Of a stretch of DNA of 9,872 nt, positions 1 through 6,673 are shown piece after piece. Position 1 is the stretch's first letter. Every line of letters begins with the position of its first letter. The position numbers and the translations under genes are program-made. Source of the stretch: an uncultured beta proteobacterium (GTDB lineage Bacteria; Pseudomonadota; Gammaproteobacteria; Burkholderiales; Rhodocyclaceae); NCBI GenBank assembly GCA_903910495.1, contig CAIVZW010000770.1, positions 1-9,872 of the forward strand. Direction: 5' to 3'. Below the pieces are notes generated by a model. The model was not told the origin of the DNA. It did not search any database and was given only the letters and a program-made list of their open reading frames with translations.

Positions 1-1070
1 CGAATCACCGTGGCGCCGGCGGTGTTGGTGGTCAGCACCTCAGCCGAGGCGGCGTCGACCGAGGCCTGCGCCTGCTCTTGCAGCTTCTGGATGTCCGCCG
101 CGCTGACGCCGCGCTGACGCAGCCGTGCCTCGAACTGAACCAGGGGATCGCGGGCGCGCCACTCCGCCTCCTGCTCCTTGCTGCGGTACCCGAACGCGCT
201 GCCGGCGATGCCACCGGCGTGGTGGTAGTGCCGCCAGGTGTCAATTTCGAGGAAGCATGGCAGGTTCTTGCGGTCGGCCGTGATGTGCTCGATGGCCAGC
301 TTGACGGAGAGCGGGTCCATGCCGTTGACCTGGAAGCCCGGCATGCCGTAGGCCGCCGCCACATGGCTCAGCTGCTTCGCTGAGCAGCCGTCGTCGCGCG
401 ATGTTCCCACCGCGAAGTGGTTGTTCTCGATCGCGTAGATGATCGGCGCATCCCACAGCGACGCCAGGTTGCATGACTCGTGAACCACGCCCTGGTAGAC
501 GGCGCCGTCACCGTAGAAGCAAACCGTCACCCAGTCCTCGCCGCGCATGTGGTCGGCCCAGGCCACGCCCGTGGCGGGCGGTACGCCGCCGCCAACGATC
601 GCGTTGGTGCCGGCGACGCCGATGTCCTTGTTGAACAGATGCATCGAGCCGCCGCGCCCGCCGCTGCAGCCCCCGGCGAGGCCCATGATCTCCTTGAGCA
701 GCGTCAGCACGTGCGCCTGCATCTCGTCGGTCAAGCCGTCGCGCAAGGGGTCGTAGCGTTCCGGTGCAACGGCGCAGAGCGCCTTGGCCAGGTACTGGTG
801 GTGGGCGCGATGCGTGCCGCCGACCTTGTCCTGGCGGCGCAGAGCCAGACCCGCGCCGACCGCGACCGCTTCCTGGCCGATGCTGGTATGGACTGGCCCG
901 TTGACCAGGCCATCGTCCTTGAGGGCGAGCAGCTTTTGCTCGAAGGCGCGGATCAGCGTCATCTGCTGATACATCCACAGCAACTCCGAGAGCTGTACCG
1001 CCGCCCAGTCTTTGTCGTCAACCGCCAGCGCCCGTTGCGGCGGGGGAGAGGGAATATTCTTTTCGTTCAT
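1..1070 (-). CDS. Thiamine-diphosphate-dependent 2-oxoacid dehydrogenase, E1 component alpha subunit (3' end outside window)
   Basis: Reading leftward from ATG 1068-1070, 356 codons stay open to the window edge with no stop. The family decarboxylates a 2-oxoacid (or cleaves acetoin) using thiamine diphosphate and passes the acyl group to an E2 lipoyl protein in the cytoplasm. Visible motifs: GQEAVAVGAGLAL at 65-77, GGTHRAHHQYLAKAL at 84-98, the GGRGGSMHLFNK segment at 137-148, and the ThDP motif from GDG (187-189) to NN (216-217). The phosphorylation-loop region reads TWRHYHHAG at 278-286 instead of the Y-R-x-x-G-H-S usual in pyruvate dehydrogenase E1 alpha. Residues 300-345 match the usual C-terminal helix, and the frame continues past it, so an alpha/beta fusion is possible. 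The ribosome site is weak (AAAGAGAA). The gene lies 78 bp downstream of the aldehyde dehydrogenase on the same strand. The family is clear; the substrate is unknown. Confidence 0.9.
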   Translation of the reverse strand, partial: MNEKNIPSPPPQRALAVDDKDWAAVQLSELLWMYQQMTLIRAFEQKLLALKDDGLVNGPVHTSIGQEAVAVGAGLALRRQDKVGGTHRAHHQYLAKALCAVAPERYDPLRDGLTDEMQAHVLTLLKEIMGLAGGCSGGRGGSMHLFNKDIGVAGTNAIVGGGVPPATGVAWADHMRGEDWVTVCFYGDGAVYQGVVHESCNLASLWDAPIIYAIENNHFAVGTSRDDGCSAKQLSHVAAAYGMPGFQVNGMDPLSVKLAIEHITADRKNLPCFLEIDTWRHYHHAGGIAGSAFGYRSKEQEAEWRARDPLVQFEARLRQRGVSAADIQKLQEQAQASVDAASAEVLTTNTAGATVI

Positions 1071-1125
1071 GCCATTCTCTTTTTCTGTTGTGATCTGTGG
1101 AGGAGGTTCAGAAATCGGGCCGGCG

Positions 1126-1147
1126 GACACCCTGACACCTGAAACCT
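1126..1147. repeat. Short imperfect tandem repeat between the aldehyde dehydrogenase and E1 genes
   Basis: Three adjacent units read GACACCCT, GACACCT and GAAACCT on the plus strand, immediately after the aldehyde dehydrogenase stop codon in the minus-strand direction. The units are 7-8 bp with one or two differences. They form no clear hairpin. I assign no function, and they could be simple drift in a 78-bp spacer. Confidence 0.4.
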
Positions 1148-1148
1148 C

Positions 1149-2585
1149 TCACCCCACATACACTGCTTTGCGTTCGATAAAGAACTCCAGGCCGGTCTTT
1201 CCATTCTCGGGCAGACCGAAGCCCGACTCTTTCCAGCCGCCGAAGGGGAGTTCCGGCGTCTTGAAACCGCTGTGAATGTTCACGTGCGCCATGCCGGCCT
1301 CGATCTCGCGCACGTAGCGCATGGCGGCCGCGAGGTTGTTGGTGAAGATCGCCGACGAGAGGCCGTAGACCGAGTCATTGGCCAAGATCAGCGCTTCGTC
1401 CAGGTCCCTGACCGTCGAGAGAGCCAGAACCGGACCAAAAACCTCCTCGCGGAAGATACCCATGTCGCGCGTGACCCCGTCGAAAACCGTCGGCAGAATG
1501 TAATATCCCTCGGCGTTGTCCGACACGCCGCCAAAGCGCAGTCGCGCTCCTTCCGCTTTGGCCTGCGCGATCGCCGCGGAGATGCCCTCGAATTGCGACG
1601 GCCCGGCCACGGGCCCCATTGATGTCTTCTCGTCGAGCGGATCGCCTACCTTCATTGCCTGGCAGCGGGCGAGCAGTTTCGCCGTGTACGCGTCGGCAAT
1701 TTCCGCCGCCAGCAGCACGCGGCTGGTCGAGGTGCACCACTGCCCGGAGCAGCCAAAACCGGCCTTGACGGTGGCCTCCACGGCGGCATCCAGGTCCGCG
1801 TCAGCGAGCACGATCAGAGCGCTCTTTCCGCCCAACTCGAGTTGTGTGCGCGTGAAATCCTCAGCCGCCATGAGCTGGATCTTGCGGCCGACCTCGGTCG
1901 AGCCCGTGAACGTGATCGCGCGTATGCGCGGATCCTTGATCAGTTGGTTCCCCAGCGCACTGCCGAGACCGGTCACACAGTTGAAGACGCCTGCCGGCAG
2001 GCCTACCTTTTCAAACAGTCCGGCCATGAAGACCGCCGACCAGGGGGTAAAGCTGGCCGGCTTGAAGACCACCGTGTTGCCCGTCAACACGGCGGGCAGC
2101 GTCTTGCGGCTCATCACGTTCATGGGATAGTTCCACGGGCTGATGACGCCGATGACCCCGAGCGCGTGAAACTGCTCCCAGGCCGTGACGGCCCCCTCGG
2201 CACGCGGCGCCGATTCCCCGGCAAACACGCTCATCTGCTGCAGGTGGTGCCGGCCCTCCAGCAGGGCAGAGTCGACCTCGCCGCGCGCTTCGGCAATTGT
2301 CTTGCCGTTCTCGAGCGAAACGATGCGGGCCAGTTCCTCGCGTGCCGCCGCCAGCGCATCCAGAAAGCGGGCCACGACGGCCTGCCGTTCCGTCACCGGC
2401 GTGCGGCTCCAACGCTTGAACGCCGCCGCCGCCGCCCCGATCGCCGTTTCGACATCCCCAGCGGTCGACGCCTGCGCCCGGTTCAGCACCGATCCACGCT
2501 GCGCCGGATTCTCATTGGCAAAGGTGTCGCCTGATGCGCTGTCGCACCAGGCGCCATTGATGTAGTTCTGCAATATGTCGCTCAT
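1149..2585 (-). CDS. NAD(P)-dependent aldehyde dehydrogenase, 478 aa, substrate unresolved
   Basis: This enzyme oxidises an aldehyde to a carboxylate with NAD(P)+ in the cytoplasm. The whole superfamily fold is present at normal length. Motifs: SPWNYP at 149-154 with catalytic Asn153, FKPAS at 174-178 with cofactor-binding Lys175, FTGSTEVGRK at 226-235, LELGGK at 249-254 with general base Glu250, GQWCTSTSR at 281-289 with nucleophile Cys284, and EEVFGP at 380-385 with Glu381 for the nicotinamide ribose. I chose ATG 2583-2585 (MSDILQNYINGAW), which has GGGAG about 7 nt upstream. An upstream in-frame start would add 20 residues with no family resemblance. The sequence resembles succinate-, 2-oxoglutarate- or betaine-semialdehyde dehydrogenases but shows no diagnostic substrate motif. 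It is probably the first gene of an operon with the E1 alpha gene. Confidence 0.94.
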   Translation of the reverse strand: MSDILQNYINGAWCDSASGDTFANENPAQRGSVLNRAQASTAGDVETAIGAAAAAFKRWSRTPVTERQAVVARFLDALAAAREELARIVSLENGKTIAEARGEVDSALLEGRHHLQQMSVFAGESAPRAEGAVTAWEQFHALGVIGVISPWNYPMNVMSRKTLPAVLTGNTVVFKPASFTPWSAVFMAGLFEKVGLPAGVFNCVTGLGSALGNQLIKDPRIRAITFTGSTEVGRKIQLMAAEDFTRTQLELGGKSALIVLADADLDAAVEATVKAGFGCSGQWCTSTSRVLLAAEIADAYTAKLLARCQAMKVGDPLDEKTSMGPVAGPSQFEGISAAIAQAKAEGARLRFGGVSDNAEGYYILPTVFDGVTRDMGIFREEVFGPVLALSTVRDLDEALILANDSVYGLSSAIFTNNLAAAMRYVREIEAGMAHVNIHSGFKTPELPFGGWKESGFGLPENGKTGLEFFIERKAVYVG

Positions 2586-2663
2586 GCGTCTCCCGTCCCC
2601 TTTTCTCAACTCACCGAGAACCAGACCGCTACGTAGTCCTGGCACTCAGATAGTACAAATTTA

Positions 2664-2682
2664 TGTTCGTTTTACATGAACA
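2664..2682. promoter_or_regulatory. Inverted repeat TGTTC-N9-GAACA, possible operator
   Basis: Plus-strand TGTTC at 2664-2668 is mirrored by GAACA at 2678-2682. If the promoter at 2700-2728 is used, the repeat sits roughly 10-30 nt downstream of the start of transcription and about 80 nt before the aldehyde dehydrogenase start codon. That is a place where a repressor could block elongation. Only five bases per arm are paired, so chance is possible. No regulator gene lies nearby in the window. Confidence 0.35.
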
Positions 2683-2699
2683 CGTTTTGCGTTGGTGAG

Positions 2700-2728
2700 A
2701 CTTTAGATGTTTAAGGAATACAAAACAA
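2700..2728 (-). promoter_or_regulatory. Candidate sigma-70 promoter for the aldehyde dehydrogenase/E1 operon
   Basis: On the minus strand TTGTTT (2728-2723) is followed after exactly 17 nt by TAAAGT (2705-2700). Both hexamers match four of six consensus positions. It would give a leader of about 110 nt. The region is AT-rich enough that other arrangements could be found, so this is a moderate guess. Confidence 0.35.
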
Positions 2729-2856
2729 ATGAATTAATATTGACTACTGTTATTTTTTTTAATAACTCTGTTCGCTATCAAACTCACGGCTGATTGTATT
2801 TCAACACCAGATAGATGATCGTCGTGTATGCGAGCAACGCAGTTTTACGCTTCTCC

Positions 2857-3303
2857 CTACCCCTCCACTCCCCCCGGTGTCTGCCGCAGCTCCACGACCT
2901 CGCCGTCCGGACCCTTGAAATAGACAATCCAGACGTCCGGCCGGAACTCGACCGGTTCGGACAAAAACTCCACGCCGTGCTCGCGCAACTGCGCGTAGTC
3001 GGCGCGCGTATCCGTGGACGTCAGTCCCATGTGAATCCATCCGTGATTCGCCTGGCAGTCGTCATCGGCCTGGACCCGGCCGCGCGGTTCGGCATATTCG
3101 AAAAGCTCCAGCATCCGACCGCCCAGCAGCAGGTGCGCCACCCGCGCACGGCATCGCGGCATTCCGACCACCGTTCCCAGCTTGCTCTCGGGAGCGCAGT
3201 CCAGAACGCGCAACAGCTCAAAACCAACCAGATCGCGGTAGAAGGCCAGCGACCGCTCTAGATTCGCCACGCTCAGTCCAACATGCTCTATCCCTTTGAT
3301 CAC
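2857..3303 (-). CDS. VOC-family (glyoxalase / extradiol dioxygenase superfamily) metalloprotein, 148 aa
   Basis: The protein opens with IKGIEHVGLSV and NLERSLAFYRDLVGFEL, the hallmark of the vicinal-oxygen-chelate fold, and closes with a second beta-alpha-beta-beta-beta half ending GPDGEVVEL. Four candidate metal ligands stand at the expected places: His7, Glu66, His91 and Glu138. This pattern suits a glyoxalase I-like lyase or a methylmalonyl-CoA epimerase-type isomerase, but the exact reaction cannot be told. I chose GTG 3301-3303: GGGGAG lies 6 nt upstream and the family consensus starts there. A TTG start at 3399 would add 32 residues unlike the family. The gene is on the same strand as mnmE, 110 bp downstream, with its own promoter candidate. 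It is not a usual member of the mnmE cluster. Confidence 0.87.
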   Translation of the reverse strand: MIKGIEHVGLSVANLERSLAFYRDLVGFELLRVLDCAPESKLGTVVGMPRCRARVAHLLLGGRMLELFEYAEPRGRVQADDDCQANHGWIHMGLTSTDTRADYAQLREHGVEFLSEPVEFRPDVWIVYFKGPDGEVVELRQTPGGVEG

Positions 3304-3330
3304 CTTTCGCTCCCCGTCATGTATGCTATT

Positions 3331-3359
3331 CGTATAGGCATTGCAATGCCCATGCGCAA
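3331..3359 (-). promoter_or_regulatory. Candidate promoter of the VOC gene
   Basis: On the minus strand TTGCGC (3359-3354) is followed after 17 nt by TATACG (3336-3331), about 28 nt upstream of the GTG start. The -35 element is only a partial match and the -10 element matches four of six positions. The spacing is optimal. A 14-bp perfect palindrome fills the spacer and is listed separately. Confidence 0.4.
3337..3350. promoter_or_regulatory. Perfect 14-bp palindrome GGCATTGCAATGCC, candidate operator of the VOC gene
   Basis: The 14 bases equal their own reverse complement. They sit between the -35 and -10 hexamers of the VOC promoter candidate, 34 bp before the start codon. A dimeric regulator bound there would block or reshape RNA polymerase binding. 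MerR-type activators act at this position but usually with 19-20 bp spacers, whereas here the spacer is 17, which fits a repressor better. No regulator gene is in view. Confidence 0.5.
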
Positions 3360-3392
3360 GTATCCCCGCTCCGGGAACTGTAGTCAAACCTG

Positions 3393-3417
3393 ATAGCAAG
3401 GCTGGAAGGCTTGCTAT
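3393..3417. terminator. Hairpin over the mnmE stop codon, possible weak or antisense terminator
   Basis: ATAGCAAG at 3393-3400 pairs perfectly with CTTGCTAT at 3410-3417 across a 9-nt loop, and the mnmE stop codon (3414-3416) lies inside one arm. On the plus strand the stem is followed by TTTT. On the minus strand, the direction of mnmE, it is followed by CAGGTTTG, so it is a poor intrinsic terminator for mnmE. It may instead mark the 3' end of the mnmE mRNA by stopping exonucleases, or limit antisense transcription. Confidence 0.4.
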
Positions 3418-4772
3418 TTTCCGATGCAGAACCGACCAAAAATTTCCCCCAGCAAATCATCGGCGGCAAACTCTCCGGTAATTGAACTGAGTGCCGACTG
3501 TGCCAGATGCAACTCTTCGGCGAATAGTTCAAGTTGCGTCAGCTGAGCCTGTGCCGCGACAATGTGTTCGCAGGTTTTTGCCAATGCGCGCAAATGACGC
3601 TCACGGGCAATGAACACGTCCTCGGCCGGATGCCAGCCGGCAATGCGCAACAATTCCAGGCGCAACATGTCAACCCCGTCCCCATGCTTCGCAGAAAGCG
3701 ATATGGCAACGCCATCACTCTCGTCATGACGCTCCGCCGCCCGTCCGGTTAGATCAACCTTGTTATGGACAGTGATACGGGCCAGGTGGGCCGGGAGTTG
3801 GGCAAGAATTTCCCTTTCGGCATCAACGACACCGCTACGGGCATCGACCAGCAGGACCACGACATCGGCACGTTCGATCTCGCGCCATGTACGCGCGATG
3901 CCAATTTTCTCGATTTCGTCTTCGGTTGCCCGCAAACCGGCAGTATCGATTACATGCAGCGGAATGCCTTCGACCTGGAGCGTGCTGCGCACGACATCAC
4001 GCGTTGTTCCGGCTACCGAGGTGACAATGGCCAACTCATCGCCAGCAAGACGGTTGAGCAGACTGGATTTGCCGACATTGGGCTGTCCGGCCAGAACGAC
4101 ATGCAGCCCCCCTTGCAAAAGCCTGCCCTGCTGAGCTCGGTCAAAAACGTTGGCCAACCTATCCTGCAAGCGTTCAAGACGAGCAGTGACATCGACTGCT
4201 TCCAGAAAATTGACGCCTTCCTCGGGAAAGTCTAGGGTCGCTTCAACCAGCGCTCGCAGTTCGGTCAGCTGCTCGAGCAGTGCGTTAATTTCTGTCGAGA
4301 ACTCGCCTTGCAGCGAACGAACGGCGCAGCGTGCGGCGACTGTAGTCGCCGCATCGATCAGATCACCAACCGCTTCGGCCTGGGCCAGATCGAGCTTTCC
4401 GTTGAGATAGGCGCGGCGGGTGAATTCGCCCGGTTCGGCCAGGCGCGCCCCGAGATCGAGGCAGCGCGCGAGGAGCATCTGCAGGACGATGGTGCCACCG
4501 TGGCCCTGCAGTTCCAAAACATCCTCACCGGTAAAGGAGTGTGGTGCGGGAAAATAAAGAAGCAATCCGTTGTCGATAACGCTTCCATCGGCGGCGTGAA
4601 AATCAGCGACCGTCGCTACGCGCGGCAGCGGCTGTTTGCCACAGAGGGTGTCGGCAAAGGCCTGCAGTCTCTGCCCGGAAACACGAACGACACCGATACC
4701 GCCACGCCCGGGAGCCGTGGCGATAGCGGCAATCGTGTCAGGCCCTGGCGTCGTTGGCGGCTTTTCCGCCAC
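3414..4772 (-). CDS. mnmE: tRNA-modifying GTPase MnmE, 452 aa
   Basis: With MnmG, MnmE installs the carboxymethylaminomethyl (or aminomethyl) group on C5 of the wobble uridine of certain tRNAs, using a folate one-carbon unit and GTP hydrolysis. The N-terminal folate-binding domain begins [19 protein letters not shown]. The G domain carries G1 GQPNVGKSS (229-237), G2 TTRD (256-259), G3 DTAG (276-279), G4 NKVD (337-340) and a SAK element (360-362). The protein ends FCIGK with the conserved Cys449. Length is typical. The start is GTG 4770-4772, 35 nt inside the 3' end of yidC. It has no strong ribosome site, which points to translational coupling. No in-frame ATG exists before the conserved DTIAAIA segment. 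It is the last gene of the rpmH-rnpA-yidD-yidC-mnmE run. Confidence 0.97.
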   Translation of the reverse strand: MAEKPPTTPGPDTIAAIATAPGRGGIGVVRVSGQRLQAFADTLCGKQPLPRVATVADFHAADGSVIDNGLLLYFPAPHSFTGEDVLELQGHGGTIVLQMLLARCLDLGARLAEPGEFTRRAYLNGKLDLAQAEAVGDLIDAATTVAARCAVRSLQGEFSTEINALLEQLTELRALVEATLDFPEEGVNFLEAVDVTARLERLQDRLANVFDRAQQGRLLQGGLHVVLAGQPNVGKSSLLNRLAGDELAIVTSVAGTTRDVVRSTLQVEGIPLHVIDTAGLRATEDEIEKIGIARTWREIERADVVVLLVDARSGVVDAEREILAQLPAHLARITVHNKVDLTGRAAERHDESDGVAISLSAKHGDGVDMLRLELLRIAGWHPAEDVFIARERHLRALAKTCEHIVAAQAQLTQLELFAEELHLAQSALSSITGEFAADDLLGEIFGRFCIGK

Positions 4773-6435
4773 GTTCGATCATCCGGGTAATCTGCCATTG
4801 CTGGGCAATGGAGAGGGTATTGTTAACCACCCAGTAGAGCACCAGGCCGGCCGGGAAGAAGAAGAACATCCCGCCGAAAATAAAGGGCATAAACAACATC
4901 ACCTTGGCCTGAATGGGATCAGGCGGCGTCGGATTAAGCTTGGTCTGAATCAACATGGTAGCCATCATGATGATTGGCAGAACATAATAAGGATCGGATG
5001 ATGACAGATCGTGTATCCACAAAACCCAGGGCGCATCGCGCATTTCGACGGCACCAAGAAGTGCCCAGTAGAGGGCGATGAAAACCGGGATCTGTATCAC
5101 AATCGGCAGACAGCCGCCGAGCGGATTAATTTTCTCGGTCTTGTAAAGCTTCATCATCTCCATGTTCAGTTTCTGCTTGTCATCGCCGCAACGCTCTTTC
5201 AATGCCGTCAGGCGTGGCGTAACGGCTTTCATCTTGGCCATCGATTTGTAACTGGCTGCAGACAAGGGGAAGAAAAGCAGCTTGATGCCAATGGTCAGCA
5301 GGACGATGGCCCAGCCCCAGTTGCCGACCAGCTTGTGCATGAATTCCAGGCACCAGAAGATCGGCGCGGCAACAATGGTCAACCAGCCGTAGTCGACAAC
5401 CAAGGGCAGGCCTTGGGCGCCGACGCCTCCCTCGGCTACCGGCTTGGCCAGTTGATCAAGTGTCGACTGGGTTTGTGGTCCGGCATAAAGCGAGACCGAT
5501 TGGCTGGCCTTGGCTCCCGGGGCAATAGCGGGCGTTGGCACAATGACACCCGCCGTTATTGCCGGGTTTGCCCCCCCCTCGATCTTGCGCACATAAAACT
5601 CGCGCGCAAGTTTCTCCGGGGGTATCCAGACCGATACGAAGTAATGCTGAACCATCGCCATCCAGCCGTTGTCGGCCTTGCTGTTGAACTTGGCCTTGCC
5701 CTTCTCGATATCAGAGAATTCAATCTTCTGATATTTTTCCTGCTCGGTATAAACAGCAGGGCCCGTAAAGGTACTGACCATGCTGTTTTCGCCATCCGGC
5801 GTTACCGTGTCTCGCTGCAACTGATAGTAGGCGTGTGCGACCACGTCCTTCTGGCTACCGTTGTCGATTTCATAACTGACATTGATCAGGTAACTCCCGC
5901 GAGTGAAAGTGTAGATCTTGGCTATCTTGATGCCATTCAGCGCAGGAGCATCCAGCCGAAGCTGGATACTGTTCGCATCCTTTGAAAGCTCCCGTTTCCC
6001 GCCAGCGACACTGAATATCGTCTTGTGATTGGGGAGGCCCTCTCCGATCAGTCCACTCTGGGCTAAATATTGATGCTTGGCATCAAAGAGTGAAAAGTTT
6101 TTTTCCTTATTATTTACTTCTTTGTATCTATTCAGTTCAAGCCCGACGATATCACCGCCTTGCGTCGATACGTCGGCCACGAAAAGATCTGTCTTGACGC
6201 TGACGACATCGCCCTTTGTTGCCGTTGCTGACGGAGGAATAACCGGCACTGCAGTAGTGGTGGCTGGCGCCAAACCAGTTACTGACGGTACCGGAATGGA
6301 CGAACCATTAGTGGCCGCAGTAGCCGTTGTCGGCTGCGCCGCAATTGTGGGCTGGTTATATTTCTGCCAGGCATCCCAGAGCATGACTAAGGAAAAGGAG
6401 AAAACTAGCAGGAGAATCAGGCGTCGGTTATCCAT
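4738..6435 (-). CDS. yidC: Membrane protein insertase YidC, 565 aa
   Basis: YidC inserts and folds inner-membrane proteins, alone or with SecYEG. The start [20 protein letters not shown] gives the first membrane segment (about 5-21). An Ala/Thr/Pro-rich linker (about 29-75) and the large periplasmic beta domain (about 78-340) follow. The conserved insertase core has segments near 350-368, 373-395, 441-462, 484-496 and 513-537. Core signatures include SYKSMAKMK (395-403), the cytoplasmic hairpin with GDDKQKL, and [15 protein letters not shown] (436-450). Lys385 stands where E. coli has the groove Arg366. I chose ATG 6433-6435 because the TTG at 6450 would add five residues before the family start. 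It lies 24 nt after yidD and overlaps mnmE by 35 nt. Confidence 0.97.
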   Translation of the reverse strand: MDNRRLILLLVFSFSLVMLWDAWQKYNQPTIAAQPTTATAATNGSSIPVPSVTGLAPATTTAVPVIPPSATATKGDVVSVKTDLFVADVSTQGGDIVGLELNRYKEVNNKEKNFSLFDAKHQYLAQSGLIGEGLPNHKTIFSVAGGKRELSKDANSIQLRLDAPALNGIKIAKIYTFTRGSYLINVSYEIDNGSQKDVVAHAYYQLQRDTVTPDGENSMVSTFTGPAVYTEQEKYQKIEFSDIEKGKAKFNSKADNGWMAMVQHYFVSVWIPPEKLAREFYVRKIEGGANPAITAGVIVPTPAIAPGAKASQSVSLYAGPQTQSTLDQLAKPVAEGGVGAQGLPLVVDYGWLTIVAAPIFWCLEFMHKLVGNWGWAIVLLTIGIKLLFFPLSAASYKSMAKMKAVTPRLTALKERCGDDKQKLNMEMMKLYKTEKINPLGGCLPIVIQIPVFIALYWALLGAVEMRDAPWVLWIHDLSSSDPYYVLPIIMMATMLIQTKLNPTPPDPIQAKVMLFMPFIFGGMFFFFPAGLVLYWVVNNTLSIAQQWQITRMIERGGKAANDARA

Positions 6436-6459
6436 GAACGGCCTATACAATAAAAAGAA

Positions 6460-6669
6460 TCAGGGTACGGGGTCAAAACCACCCGTATTCCACGGATGGC
6501 AGCGAAATATACGTTTGAGGCCGAGGCAAGCCCCCTTGAATGCACCGTATTTGTCCACCGCCTCCAAGGCATACTCCGAGCAGCTTGGAAAAAAACGGCA
6601 GCGGCTTCCAAGAAAAGGACTGATCATGTATTTATAGATGCGGATCAGCGCCAGCAGCAAGGGTTTCAT
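6460..6669 (-). CDS. yidD: Membrane protein insertion efficiency factor YidD, 69 aa
   Basis: YidD is a small, membrane-associated protein that aids YidC-dependent insertion. It has an N-terminal amphipathic or hydrophobic stretch ([18 protein letters not shown]). The three-cysteine signature follows: [11 protein letters not shown] (24-34), GAFKGACLG (42-50), and [14 protein letters not shown] (56-69) at the C-terminus. Length and motif order are typical. ATG 6667-6669 is 4 nt after the rnpA stop, so translation is probably coupled. Its place between rnpA and yidC is the usual one. Confidence 0.96.
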   Translation of the reverse strand: MKPLLLALIRIYKYMISPFLGSRCRFFPSCSEYALEAVDKYGAFKGACLGLKRIFRCHPWNTGGFDPVP

Positions 6670-6673
6670 CGGC

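Larger units (their letters stand above)
2586..2856. other. AT-rich regulatory spacer upstream of the aldehyde dehydrogenase operon
   Basis: This 271-bp non-coding stretch is much richer in A+T (especially 2650-2770) than the GC-rich genes on both sides. It holds a minus-strand promoter candidate (2700-2728), an inverted repeat (2664-2682) and a weak AT-only hairpin GTTATT-T6-AATAAC at 2749-2766. No convincing terminator follows the upstream VOC gene. I see no small ORF with a credible ribosome site. Confidence 0.6.

Noticed and set aside
731..780. Possible frameshift in the E1 alpha gene near a run of four G
   Set aside because: Careful re-reading shows GGGG, not GGG. The frame is continuous from 1070 to the left edge, 356 codons with no stop.
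480..1142. Plus-strand open frame of 220 codons opposite the E1 alpha gene
   Set aside because: High G+C coding DNA commonly leaves long antisense frames. The composition (rich in Arg, Ala, His) fits a shadow, and the minus-strand E1 motifs are unambiguous.
1842..2534. Plus-strand open frame of 230 codons opposite the aldehyde dehydrogenase
   Set aside because: Same reason: the real enzyme is read in full on the minus strand with all catalytic residues.
3304..3399. TTG start that would add 32 residues to the VOC protein
   Set aside because: The added part has no family resemblance and would overlap the promoter and palindrome. GTG 3303 has a good ribosome site.
5011..5985. Long plus-strand open frame (324 codons) opposite yidC
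   Set aside because: It lies wholly antisense to a clear yidC, has no ribosome site or recognisable domain, and its sequence looks like the mirror of yidC codons.
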